Assembly (NCBI GenBank): GCA_015232335.1
Contig: JADFZV010000025.1
Location: 1-43,318 of the forward strand
DNA from: Alphaproteobacteria bacterium
GTDB taxonomy: Bacteria; Pseudomonadota; Alphaproteobacteria; Rhodospirillales; WMHbin7
DNA length: 43,318 bases
Direction of reading: 5' to 3'
How positions within the stretch are numbered: position 1 is the stretch's first letter; each line of letters opens with the position of its first letter. Shown here piece after piece: positions 24,691-35,184 of the stretch. The translations under genes were made by a program, and so were the position numbers. The notes beneath the pieces were generated by a model. It ran no database searches and was not told the origin of the DNA. It saw only the letters and a list, made by a program, of their open reading frames with translations.

Positions 24691-26670
24691 ATGAGGCTCA
24701 ATTTTTCCTCACTTTCCATCACAGCAAAAATCGCTTTGATCGGTTTGACCGGCGTTATCGGCGTCGTGTTGCTGGGCGGCGGATTTGGCATTTCCGAGCG
24801 CTTCAACGCTGCCGCCTACACCGATCTGGTCGAGGCCAAATCGACCCTTGAGTCTCTCTCCGGTGTCGATAACGACATGTTGCTGGCGCGTTATACCGAA
24901 AAAGAGTTCCTGATCCAGGCGGAAGAAAAATACATCGATACGCAAAAGCAAATCCGCGAGCGCGTTCAGAAGGGTGTTGCGGTTCTGACTGGCGGCAAGG
25001 GACAGGTCTCGCCTGAGGACATGAAAGTCGTCACCGAAGGAGTGAATGGCTATTTCGCCCATTGGGACAAGTTCGTGACCCTCAATCGCGAACTGGGCTT
25101 TACCAAGAATGACGGCGCTCTGGCTGCCGAGCGCGATGCCTCGAAGGCGGTGGCGGGGGCGGTTATGACGGCTCTCTCCACGAATGGCCTTTCGTCGGTG
25201 CCCATCGTCGAGATGCTTTGGAAAATGCGCCGCGAGGAAATGGAGCTGCTGGCCAGGCGCGAGGACAAATACATCACCGATGTCCAGGCAAGTGCTAAGA
25301 AGCTGCGCGATCTGATCGATGTCAGCAAGCTGCCCGCCGCCTCGAAATCAGAACTTGGGCTTAAGATTGACGCCTATTTGACGGCCTTTAACGCCATGTC
25401 AGGCCGCCTTCTGGCGGTCAGAGAGGAATCAGGCAAGTTCAAACTGCATTACAGGCCGGTGAAAACGGCCCTCGACAAGATGATTTCAGACGTCACGGCG
25501 AAGACGGAACTGACCAAATCCAGCTTCGATACCATTCGCAACACGTCCTTCCTGGCCATGATGTTCCTGATCGTTGCCGGTCTGGTCACTGTTGGATTCC
25601 TGGTGGTCGTCATTGGCCGAAGCATTTCGCGCCCTGTGGTTTCCATCACCGATATCATGCGCCGCCTCGCCAAGGGCGATCTCAGTGTCGAGGTCGATGG
25701 CGTCGAGCGCAATGACGAGATCGGCGACATGGCCAAGGCGGTCAAGATATTCCGGGAAACAGCGCTTGGGGCCAGCGCCCTTGAGGAAACCAACAAGCGC
25801 GACTTGCGCCAGCGCGAAGAGCGGGCCAAGCGATTGGAGGCCATGACGAACCGCTTTGGCGGCGAGGTATCTGGTGTCCTGGAGCGCGTGACCTCTTCGG
25901 CAGGGAATATGCAAAATACCGTGCAATCGATGAATAACGATGTCGATAGCAGTGCTGTGCAATCGCAATCCGCCGCCGATGCCGCCCTTCGTTCAAGCGG
26001 GCAGGTGCAGTCGGTGGTGTCGTCCATCGGCGAGTTGAACGGCGCGGTGGCCGATCTGGAAAGCAAACTCAATCATTCCGCCGACATTACCCGCAAGGCC
26101 GCTGACGATGCGCAGCGTTCCTATTCGCAGATACAATCCTTGTCCGAGGCGGCCCAGCGCATCGGCGAAGTGATCAACTTGATCAGCGACATCGCCAGCC
26201 AGACCAATCTTTTGGCGCTGAACGCCACCATCGAGGCGGCAAGGGCCGGGGAGGCAGGCAAGGGATTTGCCGTGGTGGCGGGCGAAGTGAAAAATCTCTC
26301 GAATCAGACAGCCAAGGCGACCGAGGAAATTTCGGCGCAGGTTCTATCCATTCAAGACGGCGCCACAAGTGCGGTCGATGCCATCGGGGCCATTTCATCG
26401 ATCATCATGCAATTGAACGAATTGGCAGCAGATGCCAACCAATCCGTGGAAAGCCAGCGCCGCTTCGTGGGCAATATTTCTGACTCGGTCCATGACGTGT
26501 CGGCGGCCACTCAGGATGTTACGACCAATGTCACCGGGGCCAGCCAAGCCGTGGCCCAGACCCTGGCCTCGTCGCAAATTCTTGTTCAGTCCTGTTCGTC
26601 GCTCAATCAGGAATCCGACAGTCTGCGCCGCACCGTCGAAACCTTCTTGAAGGATGTAAAGGCGCTATAA
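24691..26670 (+). CDS. Methyl-accepting chemotaxis protein
   Basis: The 659-residue receptor has a first transmembrane segment (about residues 10-32) and an extracytoplasmic helical sensor of about 250 residues. A second transmembrane segment follows ([21 protein letters not shown]), then a HAMP domain ([21 protein letters not shown]) and a signalling domain. The conserved hairpin tip of that domain is [40 protein letters not shown] in the 510-550 region. The sensor region contains [20 protein letters not shown] and [10 protein letters not shown], reminiscent of helical-bimodular-type sensors. ATG at 24691 has GGAAGGAAGAGG just before it and begins at the membrane segment; an earlier in-frame ATG at 24664 has no RBS. 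No CheB/CheR or methylation genes are near. It sits between the duplicated mfd and hemB tails. Confidence 0.95.
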   Translation: MRLNFSSLSITAKIALIGLTGVIGVVLLGGGFGISERFNAAAYTDLVEAKSTLESLSGVDNDMLLARYTEKEFLIQAEEKYIDTQKQIRERVQKGVAVLTGGKGQVSPEDMKVVTEGVNGYFAHWDKFVTLNRELGFTKNDGALAAERDASKAVAGAVMTALSTNGLSSVPIVEMLWKMRREEMELLARREDKYITDVQASAKKLRDLIDVSKLPAASKSELGLKIDAYLTAFNAMSGRLLAVREESGKFKLHYRPVKTALDKMISDVTAKTELTKSSFDTIRNTSFLAMMFLIVAGLVTVGFLVVVIGRSISRPVVSITDIMRRLAKGDLSVEVDGVERNDEIGDMAKAVKIFRETALGASALEETNKRDLRQREERAKRLEAMTNRFGGEVSGVLERVTSSAGNMQNTVQSMNNDVDSSAVQSQSAADAALRSSGQVQSVVSSIGELNGAVADLESKLNHSADITRKAADDAQRSYSQIQSLSEAAQRIGEVINLISDIASQTNLLALNATIEAARAGEAGKGFAVVAGEVKNLSNQTAKATEEISAQVLSIQDGATSAVDAIGAISSIIMQLNELAADANQSVESQRRFVGNISDSVHDVSAATQDVTTNVTGASQAVAQTLASSQILVQSCSSLNQESDSLRRTVETFLKDVKAL

Positions 26671-26948
26671 ATCCAATTTGCATCCCAAGCTTCGCGGATC
26701 ACGAGCGCCCATCGATTTGATTGAGCGGAATCGCTGAAATTTTAAGGTATTAAAGTTATATATATATGGCTAGTGACTTGATTGGGCATAAGTCTGTACC
26801 TAACATTGAAAAATGACTTTCAAATTTTTTATCCATTCCAAAATGTCTTAGCAGATGTGGTTTTAAGCTTCCGGGTCTTGGAAATGCGCGCCATCGCTCC
26901 CCTTGCAGGTTCGTTGTCTTGCGCCGAGTTAAACCGGGCGGGTGCGCC

Positions 26949-27836
26949 ATGAGCATTCGCCCCAATGTTGGCGCGGTGCGCATGCTGCTGGGCGAGCCGA
27001 ACTCCAATTTGCGCCATACGCTGAGGCAAGCCTTTTTTCGCGAAGGCTTCAGAGGCATTGACGATTGCGCATCGGCAGAGCATGTCCGCGAGTTTCTGGC
27101 AAACAGGCTGTTCGATATCGTCGTTCTCGATGCCGATATGGACGGCTCTGAGACGCTCAACACCATCTCGCTGTTACGTGAAAAAAAGCTTGGCAAGGAC
27201 CCCTTTTCAAACATCATCTTGATCTCCGACCCGCCGCAGGCGGACAGGGCGAATCAACTGATCAATTCAGGCGCCGATCTCGTTCTTATCAGGCCGGTTT
27301 CCGTTCAATTGATTCTAGAACGGATCAATCACCTTATCGACAACCGCCATCCTTTCGTCGTGACTCATGCCTATATCGGGCCGGAACGAAGGACGGGAAT
27401 GCGCGCCGAATCGATGGTGATTCCCAAGGTCGACGTTCCCAACAATCTGAAAAGCCGGGCCTACGGTGTTGTCGACGACAATCTGTATCTGAGCACGGTT
27501 GGCGTCGTTTGGGGGATTATCGAACGTCAGCGGGTGGAGCGCCTGATCTACCAGGTCGGTTGGCTCAGCAAGCATCTGCTTTGCGAGAATGAGAAGGATG
27601 CCAAGCCGACGAATCTGAAATATGTGGCACAGATCGAGACGGTTCTGAAATCGCTCAAGGAATGGATGAATGGCACAGCGCACGAAAGGATTTTCGACGC
27701 CAGTCATGCCTTGATGACCAAGGCTCATGATTTCTTGAATCTGGATGCTGAAGATTCTGCGGACCGCGTTTTGGAAATACGCAGCGATGCCAGGGCGCTG
27801 GAGGGGATGTGGGCGAAGCTTACCCCAGATTCCTAG
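26949..27836 (+). CDS. Divergent response-regulator receiver protein
   Basis: The 295-residue protein has an N-terminal receiver domain. The phosphoacceptor is probably Asp61 in FDIVVLDADMDG. The usual acidic pair is reduced to one acid (Glu16 in LLGEPNSN), and the conserved Lys is replaced by Arg115 in LVLIRPVS, so phosphorylation may be altered or absent. The C-terminal 170 residues (YIGPERRTGMRAESM, then helices) match no output domain I know; no DNA-binding motif is seen. The YIGPERR word recurs in alphaproteobacterial receivers of this kind. The last codons and stop (27823-27836) are made by the duplicated hemB tail, so the original C terminus may have been different. It lies 278 bp after the chemoreceptor gene; the gap shows no gene. 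Confidence 0.8.
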   Translation: MSIRPNVGAVRMLLGEPNSNLRHTLRQAFFREGFRGIDDCASAEHVREFLANRLFDIVVLDADMDGSETLNTISLLREKKLGKDPFSNIILISDPPQADRANQLINSGADLVLIRPVSVQLILERINHLIDNRHPFVVTHAYIGPERRTGMRAESMVIPKVDVPNNLKSRAYGVVDDNLYLSTVGVVWGIIERQRVERLIYQVGWLSKHLLCENEKDAKPTNLKYVAQIETVLKSLKEWMNGTAHERIFDASHALMTKAHDFLNLDAEDSADRVLEIRSDARALEGMWAKLTPDS

Positions 27837-27876
27837 CCACATCCACCGCCGCATAGGTGAGAATGGCGTCGGCGCC
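27823..27876 (-). repeat. Exact 54-bp copy of the hemB 3' end
   Basis: Bases 27823-27876 are identical to 28348-28401, which encode the last 18 or so residues of HemB (minus strand, [16 protein letters not shown]). Here the reading frame ends with TAA one codon earlier than in the true gene. The stop codon of the convergent response-regulator gene lies within this copy. The two copies are direct repeats 525 bp apart and bracket the DUF4258/DUF2283 pair. Confidence 0.95.
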
Positions 27877-27958
27877 TGCTCCCTTCTCCTGCCTGCGACG
27901 AAAAATCGCTCCGTCGAAAATGAGTCCACCTAATCTCAGTAGGCTCTAATATCCATGA

Positions 27959-28153
27959 TCACGCCACCTTGAAGTCGACGTGCCGTACATCGGCCATCTG
28001 GTGCGAGGCGTCAAGGATTTCCATGGCAACGATATACCCATCGGCATCGTAATCCATGATGATATTGGGTTTGCCCTCGTCGCTTTCCGCGACGGGTTTG
28101 CTTGAAAACACCAGTGTCATGGTGTCGGTTTCAGGGTCGTAGGTGATGTTCAT
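27959..28153 (-). CDS. DUF2283 protein (antitoxin-like)
   Basis: The 64-residue protein matches DUF2283: MNITYDPETDTMTLVF, then a strand with NIIMDYDADGYIVAMEIL and a terminal DFKVA. In many genomes it is encoded directly downstream of a DUF4258 gene, as here, with a four-base ATGA overlap, and the pair is predicted to be toxin-antitoxin-like. Length is normal, so this partner looks intact. Confidence 0.9.
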   Translation of the reverse strand: MNITYDPETDTMTLVFSSKPVAESDEGKPNIIMDYDADGYIVAMEILDASHQMADVRHVDFKVA

Positions 28154-28335
28154 GGCGCAGCTGTGTATTTTGCGATCTTGCTGGTTCGGTAAACAGTCAC
28201 CACTCTTGGCGGGCTACGGTCCATATCGACGAAGACACGCAGCAAATATTGCCTCGGCGGGTCTCCAAAAGCAATCTCGCGGCGCCCTGCTTCCTGGATG
28301 GCATGATCGCTGAAAGTGGCGCCGGACAGGTTCAT
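28150..28335 (-). pseudogene. Shortened DUF4258 protein (toxin-like), probable internal deletion
   Basis: The 61-residue frame begins like DUF4258 (ATFSDHAIQEAGRREIAF) and ends like it (QYLLRVFVDMDRSPPRVVTVYRTSKIAKY). About 20-25 residues that normally lie between these parts are absent, without frame change. The comparison is from memory of family members of 80-90 residues. The start is 6 bases past the hemB stop and has AAGG as RBS, so it may be transcribed from the hemB promoter. Whether the product is still active is unknown. Confidence 0.65.
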
Positions 28336-28341
28336 GTAACC

Positions 28342-29442
<1,101 letters not shown>

Positions 29443-29449
29443 TTACCAA

Positions 29450-29532
29450 TTAATGCAGCCCTCAGTCGCCGGGCGCGCCTCCGGCGCTAGGCTCCCGCTC
29501 GCAGGGATGCTCGCGCGCGGGCCTTGCCCGCG
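29450..29532 (-). repeat. Structured intergenic repeat, copy A (83 bp)
   Basis: Read on the minus strand, this unit starts with the perfect hairpin CGCGGGC-AAG-GCCCGCG. It contains a second hairpin GCGCC-GGA-GGCGC and ends GCCCGGCGACTGAGGG plus TGCATTAA. It is gaplessly alignable with 42391-42473 (about 6 mismatches in 83 by eye). It lies between metY and hemB in the sense of both. Confidence 0.9.
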
Positions 29533-29568
29533 ACCAAGCTGCAAAATGTTTTCATTTTTCCGCTTGGA

Positions 29569-30861
29569 TTAAGCTTTTTCCAGGGCCTGCTCCAGATCGG
29601 CCAGGATGTCGTCGATATGTTCAAGCCCCACCGAAAGCCGCACATAGCCCTCGGAAACGCCCGAAGCCAACTGATCCTCAGGCGCCAACTGGGAATGCGT
29701 GGTGCTGGCCGGATGGATGGCCAGGGAGCGCGCATCGCCGATATTGGCGACATGATAGAACATCTGCAGGGCGTCGATGAAGTTGCGCCCGGATGCCGCG
29801 CCTCCCTTCAACTCGAACCCGACCAGTCCGCCCAGGCCCCGTTTGAGATAGGCGTCGGCCCGGCGCTTGAATTCGCCGGTCTGCTGGCCGGGATGAATGA
29901 CGGCCGTCACCTTGGGGTGCTTGGACAGATAATCGGCTACCTTGGAGGCATTCTCGCAATGGGCCCGCATGCGAAGCGGCAATGTCTCCAGCCCTTGCAG
30001 AAGCTGGAAGGCGTTGAAGGGCGAGAGGGCGGCGCCGATGTCGCGCAGCAAGGTAACGCGGATGCGCAGCACATAGGCGATGGGACCCAGGGGCTTGACT
30101 GCCTGCGTCCACACAGCACCATGATAGCTGGGATCGGGCGTGTTCAGGGTGGGGAAGCGTTCCGGGTTCTTCTCCCAGTCGAAATTGCCGCCGTCGATGA
30201 TAACGCCGCCGATCGAGGTGCCATGTCCGCCGACATATTTCGTGGTCGAATAGACCACCACGGCGGCGCCATGGTCGAGGGGACGGCAGATGATGGGGGC
30301 CGCCGTGTTGTCGACGATCAGGGGGATGCCGATCTGGCGGCCGATATCGGCCACTTCCTTGATGGGAAAGACGTTCAGCTTGGGATTGGGCAGGGTTTCG
30401 GCGTAATAAAGCCGCGTCTTGGCGTCGGTCGCCTTCCTGAAATTCTCAGGATCGGCGGGATCGACGAAGCGGGCCTCGATACCCAACTGCTTGAACGTAT
30501 TCGCAAACAGGTTCCAGGTGCCGCCATAGAGATCGGTCGAGGTGACGAAATTGTCGCCCGCCGAGCACAGATTGAGAATGGCGAAGGTGCTGGCCGATTG
30601 TCCCGAGGCTACGGCCAGCGCCGCAACGCCGCCTTCAAGGGCTGCCAGACGCTTTTCCAGCACATCGGTCGTCGGATTCATCAGGCGGGTATAGATATTG
30701 CCCAGTTCCTTGAGCGCGAACAGATTGGCCGCATGTTCGGTGTGGTGAAACTGGTAAGACGTCGTCTGGTGAATGGGCACCGCCACCGACTGGGTGGTGG
30801 GATCGGCCCGCCAACCGGCATGCAAGACGATGGTTTCGGGATTCTGGCTCGAAACGGTCAT
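29569..30861 (-). CDS. metY: O-acetylhomoserine sulfhydrylase (MetY-type PLP enzyme)
   Basis: This enzyme makes homocysteine directly from O-acetylhomoserine and sulfide. The 430-residue length and motifs fit the MetY subgroup of the Cys/Met PLP family: NPETIVLHAGWRADPTTQSV, YTRLMNPTTDVLEKRLAALE, ALAVASGQSA, IPLIVDNTAAPI with the pyridine Asp, and VYSTTKYVGGHG with the Schiff-base Lys. MetZ (O-succinyl substrate) is less likely given the length and the 60-residue insert after the Lys motif. ATG at 30861 has AGGGGGC 6 bases upstream; a longer frame to 30918 has none. The leader can form a structure that hides this RBS. Confidence 0.92.
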   Translation of the reverse strand: MTVSSQNPETIVLHAGWRADPTTQSVAVPIHQTTSYQFHHTEHAANLFALKELGNIYTRLMNPTTDVLEKRLAALEGGVAALAVASGQSASTFAILNLCSAGDNFVTSTDLYGGTWNLFANTFKQLGIEARFVDPADPENFRKATDAKTRLYYAETLPNPKLNVFPIKEVADIGRQIGIPLIVDNTAAPIICRPLDHGAAVVVYSTTKYVGGHGTSIGGVIIDGGNFDWEKNPERFPTLNTPDPSYHGAVWTQAVKPLGPIAYVLRIRVTLLRDIGAALSPFNAFQLLQGLETLPLRMRAHCENASKVADYLSKHPKVTAVIHPGQQTGEFKRRADAYLKRGLGGLVGFELKGGAASGRNFIDALQMFYHVANIGDARSLAIHPASTTHSQLAPEDQLASGVSEGYVRLSVGLEHIDDILADLEQALEKA

Positions 30862-30945
30862 GGTGACGCCCCCTGAAGATGGTTGAACCGCCTTGTTGAT
30901 CAAGGGGCTTTCGGCCAATCAGCCACAGCCCGCTCGTTCCCGTCA
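30862..30945 (-). promoter_or_regulatory. Candidate RBS-sequestering leader of metY
   Basis: Minus-strand leader segments GCCCCTTGA (30908-30900) and TCAGGGGGC (30876-30868) can pair over nine bases with one G-U pair. The second segment contains the metY Shine-Dalgarno. Alternative hairpins in the same stretch are CCTTG-ATCAA-CAAGG, GGC-CGAAA-GCC and GGTT-CA-ACC-like; the first of these competes for the CCTTG bases. Mutually exclusive structures around the RBS, in front of a methionine gene, fit a SAM-type riboswitch or other translational control, but I cannot match it to a known SAM riboswitch consensus. Confidence 0.45.
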
Positions 30946-31106
30946 AGATAAAAACTTTCATGAGGTGTTGTTGGCGTGAAAAGAGCGTGAGTAGTTTGTG
31001 AAATAGGCAGCAGCCCATTAGGCGATATTTACGCTTTTAATAGACGAATAAGAGAAATCGCGTTATAGAATGTTACCATCATAAAAACAATCATAGGGGG
31101 AGTGTC

Positions 31107-32660
31107 ATGCCAGTCATCATGGGACCGATTCTCGGTTTTCAGGGGATGCAAGACGGTAAGTGGAAGGTCGGTGCCTTGGTGGTTACCGAAGCGCTATCGC
31201 CGTTGGGCACCTTCAATATCGGCGGAGAAACGCCGAATGCGACGCCAAATCTTATCCATACGCACGCAAACCGGCAGGTCTGGCGCCTCGATATGGGTGT
31301 GCCGATGACGAACGAGTTTCAGAACATCTCCTACGAGATCACAGAATGCGAGCGCTATTCCTTCAGCGTCCCGCCGCTGGATGCCGCGCCGCGCATGGCC
31401 TTTTGCTCCTGCAACGGCTTTTCGTCATTGAAGCTGATGAAGGACGAATCGACCAGGGATCAGATGGCTAATTGGCTGGTCATGAAATCGCGCCATGAGG
31501 CCGAGCCCTATCAGCTTTTGCTGATGGGAGGCGATCAGGTCTATGCCGATGAGATGTGGGAAGTCGATGGCCCACTCAAAGAATGGGCGAAGCTGTCCTT
31601 CGATGCGGCCAATGTCGCCCCCTTCACGGACGAGATGGACAAGCGGACTGGTGATTTCTACTTCAAACTTTATTGCCGACGCTGGTCGCAAGAAGGCATG
31701 AAAGCCATGTTCGCGCGCGTTCCCACCATCATGATGTGGGACGATCACGATATCTTCGATGGTTGGGGATCGTATCTTGAAGAGCGCCAGAACTGCCCCG
31801 TCTTCAAAGGCATCTTTCCGCATGCCAGAAAGGCCTTTGAAGTCTTTCAACGCCAGGGCATCACAACGCAATCCGATATTTGCTTGGCTCCAGCCCATGG
31901 CTTCAGCCTGGGATTCAATCTGGGCCGCATCGGACTTCTGGTGCCGGATTTGAGAAGCGAGCGCACACGCGATCAGGTCATGAGCGAGTCACATTGGAAC
32001 AATGTGCTGGACTGGCTGAAAAAACCGGGAAATGAGCTTTTTTCCCATCTCCTCCTGGTTTCCAGCATTCCTATCGTTCATCCAAGTTTTTCGATGCTGG
32101 AAAGTTTCCTGGGCGTCTTTCCAGGTCAGCAGGAGCTTGAGGACGATCTGGCCGATCATTGGAACAGTCCTCCCCATGTCGGCGAGCGTGACCGCATCGT
32201 CATGCGGCTATTGGATCATGCCGAAAAAACAAAAACGCGGATCTCCATTTTGTCGGGTGACGTGCATGTGGCTGTGCATGGAATCATCGAATCAGCTCGT
32301 CATGGTGACAACAATGCGGGCGTCATTACGCAATTCACCTCGTCGGGCATCGTCCATCCGCCGCCCCCTGCTGCCGCCCTTCTGGTCTATCACCTCCTCA
32401 ATCAAAGGCAGGACGAGATTCAAAGAGGCGTCATCTCGCGCATGATGCCGATTCCGGGCACGCAATACAGTTTCATCGCCCTTCGCAACTGGCTTAGCAT
32501 CGAGCCCGACCTTGACGAAGCCCGGCGGGACAATCCACGCCTGTGGGTGCATTGGCTGGCGGTGGAGGGCAGTGTGGTGCGCGATCCCAAGAATCAGGCC
32601 ATTTCGCCCAAGGATGTAAAGCGTTACACCAAGGTGGTGAACCCGATCAAAGTGACCTGA
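31107..32660 (+). CDS. PhoD-like metallophosphatase/phosphodiesterase
   Basis: The 517-residue protein has the PhoD-like metallophosphoesterase core: FCSCNGF, LLMGGDQVYADEMW (metal-binding Asp), VPTIMMWDDHDIFDGWGS (DDHD metal site) and ISILSGDVHVAVHG (SGDVH). An N-terminal beta-rich domain of about 110 residues precedes it. No signal peptide is evident, so it is likely cytoplasmic, unlike secreted PhoD. The substrate is unknown. The RBS AGGGGGAG is strong. It stands alone, transcribed against nadB, with a 42-base convergent gap. Confidence 0.88.
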   Translation: MPVIMGPILGFQGMQDGKWKVGALVVTEALSPLGTFNIGGETPNATPNLIHTHANRQVWRLDMGVPMTNEFQNISYEITECERYSFSVPPLDAAPRMAFCSCNGFSSLKLMKDESTRDQMANWLVMKSRHEAEPYQLLLMGGDQVYADEMWEVDGPLKEWAKLSFDAANVAPFTDEMDKRTGDFYFKLYCRRWSQEGMKAMFARVPTIMMWDDHDIFDGWGSYLEERQNCPVFKGIFPHARKAFEVFQRQGITTQSDICLAPAHGFSLGFNLGRIGLLVPDLRSERTRDQVMSESHWNNVLDWLKKPGNELFSHLLLVSSIPIVHPSFSMLESFLGVFPGQQELEDDLADHWNSPPHVGERDRIVMRLLDHAEKTKTRISILSGDVHVAVHGIIESARHGDNNAGVITQFTSSGIVHPPPPAAALLVYHLLNQRQDEIQRGVISRMMPIPGTQYSFIALRNWLSIEPDLDEARRDNPRLWVHWLAVEGSVVRDPKNQAISPKDVKRYTKVVNPIKVT

Positions 32661-32694
32661 CTTGCCGCTTCGCCCAGAGCGCGTCGTCTGATAT

Positions 32695-32715
32695 CGGAGC
32701 CGTTAATCGGCTCCG
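32695..32715. terminator. Terminator-like hairpin at the convergent PhoD-like/nadB junction
   Basis: CGGAGCCG-TTAAT-CGGCTCCG is a perfect 8-bp stem spanning the nadB stop codon (32703-32705) and 35 bases after the PhoD-like stop. There is no T-run on either side, so its role as a terminator is uncertain. Confidence 0.4.
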
Positions 32716-34331
32716 GTTGACGGCGCGAATTGAGCGTTGCCCGGCGACAGAATTGTCGGGCTGGGCGGCTTGCGATTATCCGCTTCGGGATGATCCAGCG
32801 TGTAATGCAGCCCCCGGCTTTCCTTGCGCGCCATGGCCGAGCGCACGATGAGATCGGCCACCACGGCCAGATTGCGCATTTCCAAAAGATCGTTGCTGAC
32901 CTTGAAGCTGCCGTAATATTCCGAGATTTCGCCCAAAAGCAGATCGACGCGGCGCTTGGCGCGTTCAAGCCGCTTGGTGGTGCGCACGATGCCGACATAG
33001 TCCCACATGAACAGGCGCAACTCGTCCCAATTGTGCGACACCACCACCTCTTCATCCGAATCAGTGACCCAGCTTTCGTCCCAGGGCGGCAGGCTGGGGG
33101 GCAGGGGGGTAGCATCGAGGCGGGCCAGGATATCCCCTGCTGCTGCTGCACCGAAAACCAGGCATTCCAGCAGCGAATTGCTGGCCATGCGGTTAGCACC
33201 ATGCAGGCCGGTATAGGCCACCTCGCCGATGGCGTAGAGCCCGGGAATATCGGTGCGCCCGGCCAGATCGGTCATCACGCCGCCGCAGGTGTAATGGGCG
33301 GCGGGAACCACGGGTATCGGTTCCCTTGTCATGTCGAAGCCGAATTCCAGGCATTTGGCATGCACGGTGGGGAAATGTTCGCGGATGAAATCGGCGGGCT
33401 GATGGCTGATGTCCAGCCAGACATTGTCTAGCCCCAGGCGCTTCATCTCGTGATCGATGGCGCGCGCCACGACATCACGCGGCGCCAGTTCGGCCATCTT
33501 GTGAAAGCGCGGCATGAAGCGCTCGCCGCCCGGCGACAACAACAATCGCCCGCCTTCGCCGCGCACCGCTTCGGTGACCAGAAAACTCTTGGCCCTGGGA
33601 TGATAGAGGCAGGTGGGATGGAACTGGCAGAATTCCATGTTGGCAACCCGGCATCCGGCGCGCCAGGCCATGGCGATGCCATCGCCCGAACAACTGTCGG
33701 GGTTGCTGGTATACAAATACACCTTGCTGGCGCCGCCAGTGGCCAGCACAATCTTGCGCGCCCTGAACAGCCGCACATGCCCTGCCAGACGATCCAGCGC
33801 ATAGGCCCCGACGCAACGCCCGGTTTTGCCCTCGCGGATCAGATCGATGGCGACGTGATTTTCGAATAGCTGAATATTGGACTGTTCGCGCACCTTGTTT
33901 TCCAGGGTCGATTCCACGGCCATGCCGGTGGCGTCGGCGGCGTGAACGACGCGGCGCTGCGAATGCCCGCCCTCGCGGGTCAGATGCAGAAGGGTGCGGC
34001 CGTTGTCGCCCTGGGTGGTGGTGAAGCCGACGCCATAGGCCAGCAGGCGCTCGATGGCGGTTCTGGCCCGTTCGGCCACAAAGCGCACGGCTTTTTCGTC
34101 GCACAGACCGGCGCCTGCGACCATGGTGTCTTCGACATGGCTGTCGATGCTGTCCTCGTCGGCGAAGACGGCGGCGATTCCGCCTTGGGCATAGAAGGTG
34201 CTGCCTTCCTTCAGAACCTGCTTGGAAAGCACGGCAACCTTGGCCTTGGGGGCCAGTTCAAGCGCCAGAGTCAGTCCGGCAGCACCGCTGCCGATGACCA
34301 GAACATCATACAAGTCGCTGATCTCAGCCAT
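32703..34331 (-). CDS. nadB: L-aspartate oxidase (NadB)
   Basis: NadB oxidises L-aspartate to iminoaspartate, the substrate of NadA, in de novo NAD synthesis. The 542-residue flavoprotein has the FAD Rossmann motif [47 protein letters not shown], the conserved HPTCLYHP, and [24 protein letters not shown] near the flavin. Its start overlaps nadC by 8 bases. Confidence 0.97.
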   Translation of the reverse strand: MAEISDLYDVLVIGSGAAGLTLALELAPKAKVAVLSKQVLKEGSTFYAQGGIAAVFADEDSIDSHVEDTMVAGAGLCDEKAVRFVAERARTAIERLLAYGVGFTTTQGDNGRTLLHLTREGGHSQRRVVHAADATGMAVESTLENKVREQSNIQLFENHVAIDLIREGKTGRCVGAYALDRLAGHVRLFRARKIVLATGGASKVYLYTSNPDSCSGDGIAMAWRAGCRVANMEFCQFHPTCLYHPRAKSFLVTEAVRGEGGRLLLSPGGERFMPRFHKMAELAPRDVVARAIDHEMKRLGLDNVWLDISHQPADFIREHFPTVHAKCLEFGFDMTREPIPVVPAAHYTCGGVMTDLAGRTDIPGLYAIGEVAYTGLHGANRMASNSLLECLVFGAAAAGDILARLDATPLPPSLPPWDESWVTDSDEEVVVSHNWDELRLFMWDYVGIVRTTKRLERAKRRVDLLLGEISEYYGSFKVSNDLLEMRNLAVVADLIVRSAMARKESRGLHYTLDHPEADNRKPPSPTILSPGNAQFAPSTGAD

Positions 34332-35184
34332 TCGCGCTCCAATCCAGTCCGATGTCGGCAGCGGGGGCCGATTGTGTCAGGCGCCCGACGGAAACATAAT
34401 CGACGCCGGTTTCTGCAATGGCGCGAATGGTGTCCAGATTGACCCCGCCCGAGGCTTCCAGGGGAATACGGCCCTTGGTCAGACTGACCGCCTGGCGCAG
34501 CATCTCAAGGCTCATATTGTCGAGCAGGATGATGTCGGCCCCGGCCTTCAGGGCCTCTTCCACCTGCGACAGCGTATCGCATTCGACTTCGACGTTGGGC
34601 CGCCCATCCGCCTTGGCGCGCCGCACAGCTTCGGTCACGCTGCCGCAGACGGCGACATGATTATCCTTGATCAAAACCCCGTCATAAAGGCCCATGCGGT
34701 GATTCTTGGCACCACCCATGCGGCAGGCATATTTTGCCATTTGGCGCAGACCGGGAATGGTCTTGCGCGTATCCAGAAGGGTGCAGCTTGTGCCTGCGAT
34801 TTCGTCAACGTAGCGCCTTGTCAGTGTCGCAATGCCGGTCAGATGCTGAAGCAGGTTGAGTGCCGTGCGCTCGGCGGTCAGCAGGCTACGGGCAAGGCCC
34901 TCGATCCTGGCGATTGGAGCGCCTGCCTTTAACCTGTCGCCATCCTTGGCCAGTGCTGTAAAAACAGACGCCGGATCGACCCTTGCAAAGACCCGTTCGG
35001 CCAGGGGCAGGCCCGCCAGCACAATCGTTTCCCTGGCCGCCATCACGCCCTTGAACTGAACAGCAGCGGGAATGACCGACAGCGAGGTGATGTCGCCCAA
35101 ACCCACATCCTCGGCCAAGGCGTCATCGATGACGCGCTGGGCGGTGGCTTCGTCCAGACCCTCGGGCAGACTACTGGGCGGCAT
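34324..35184 (-). CDS. nadC: Nicotinate-nucleotide pyrophosphorylase (carboxylating), NadC
   Basis: NadC converts quinolinate and PRPP to nicotinate mononucleotide. The 286-residue protein has [62 protein letters not shown] and [27 protein letters not shown] at 35184 is preferred over a TTG at 35202. It overlaps the nadA end by 14 bases and nadB by 8, giving the tight order nadA-nadC-nadB. Confidence 0.97.
   Translation of the reverse strand: MPPSSLPEGLDEATAQRVIDDALAEDVGLGDITSLSVIPAAVQFKGVMAARETIVLAGLPLAERVFARVDPASVFTALAKDGDRLKAGAPIARIEGLARSLLTAERTALNLLQHLTGIATLTRRYVDEIAGTSCTLLDTRKTIPGLRQMAKYACRMGGAKNHRMGLYDGVLIKDNHVAVCGSVTEAVRRAKADGRPNVEVECDTLSQVEEALKAGADIILLDNMSLEMLRQAVSLTKGRIPLEASGGVNLDTIRAIAETGVDYVSVGRLTQSAPAADIGLDWSANG

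Noticed and set aside
26671..26948. A gene between the chemoreceptor and the response regulator
   Set aside because: AT-rich stretches and frequent stops; no frame with an RBS or family pattern.
29524..30876. A 450-codon open frame on the plus strand
   Set aside because: Antisense shadow of metY; the minus-strand product has all catalytic motifs.
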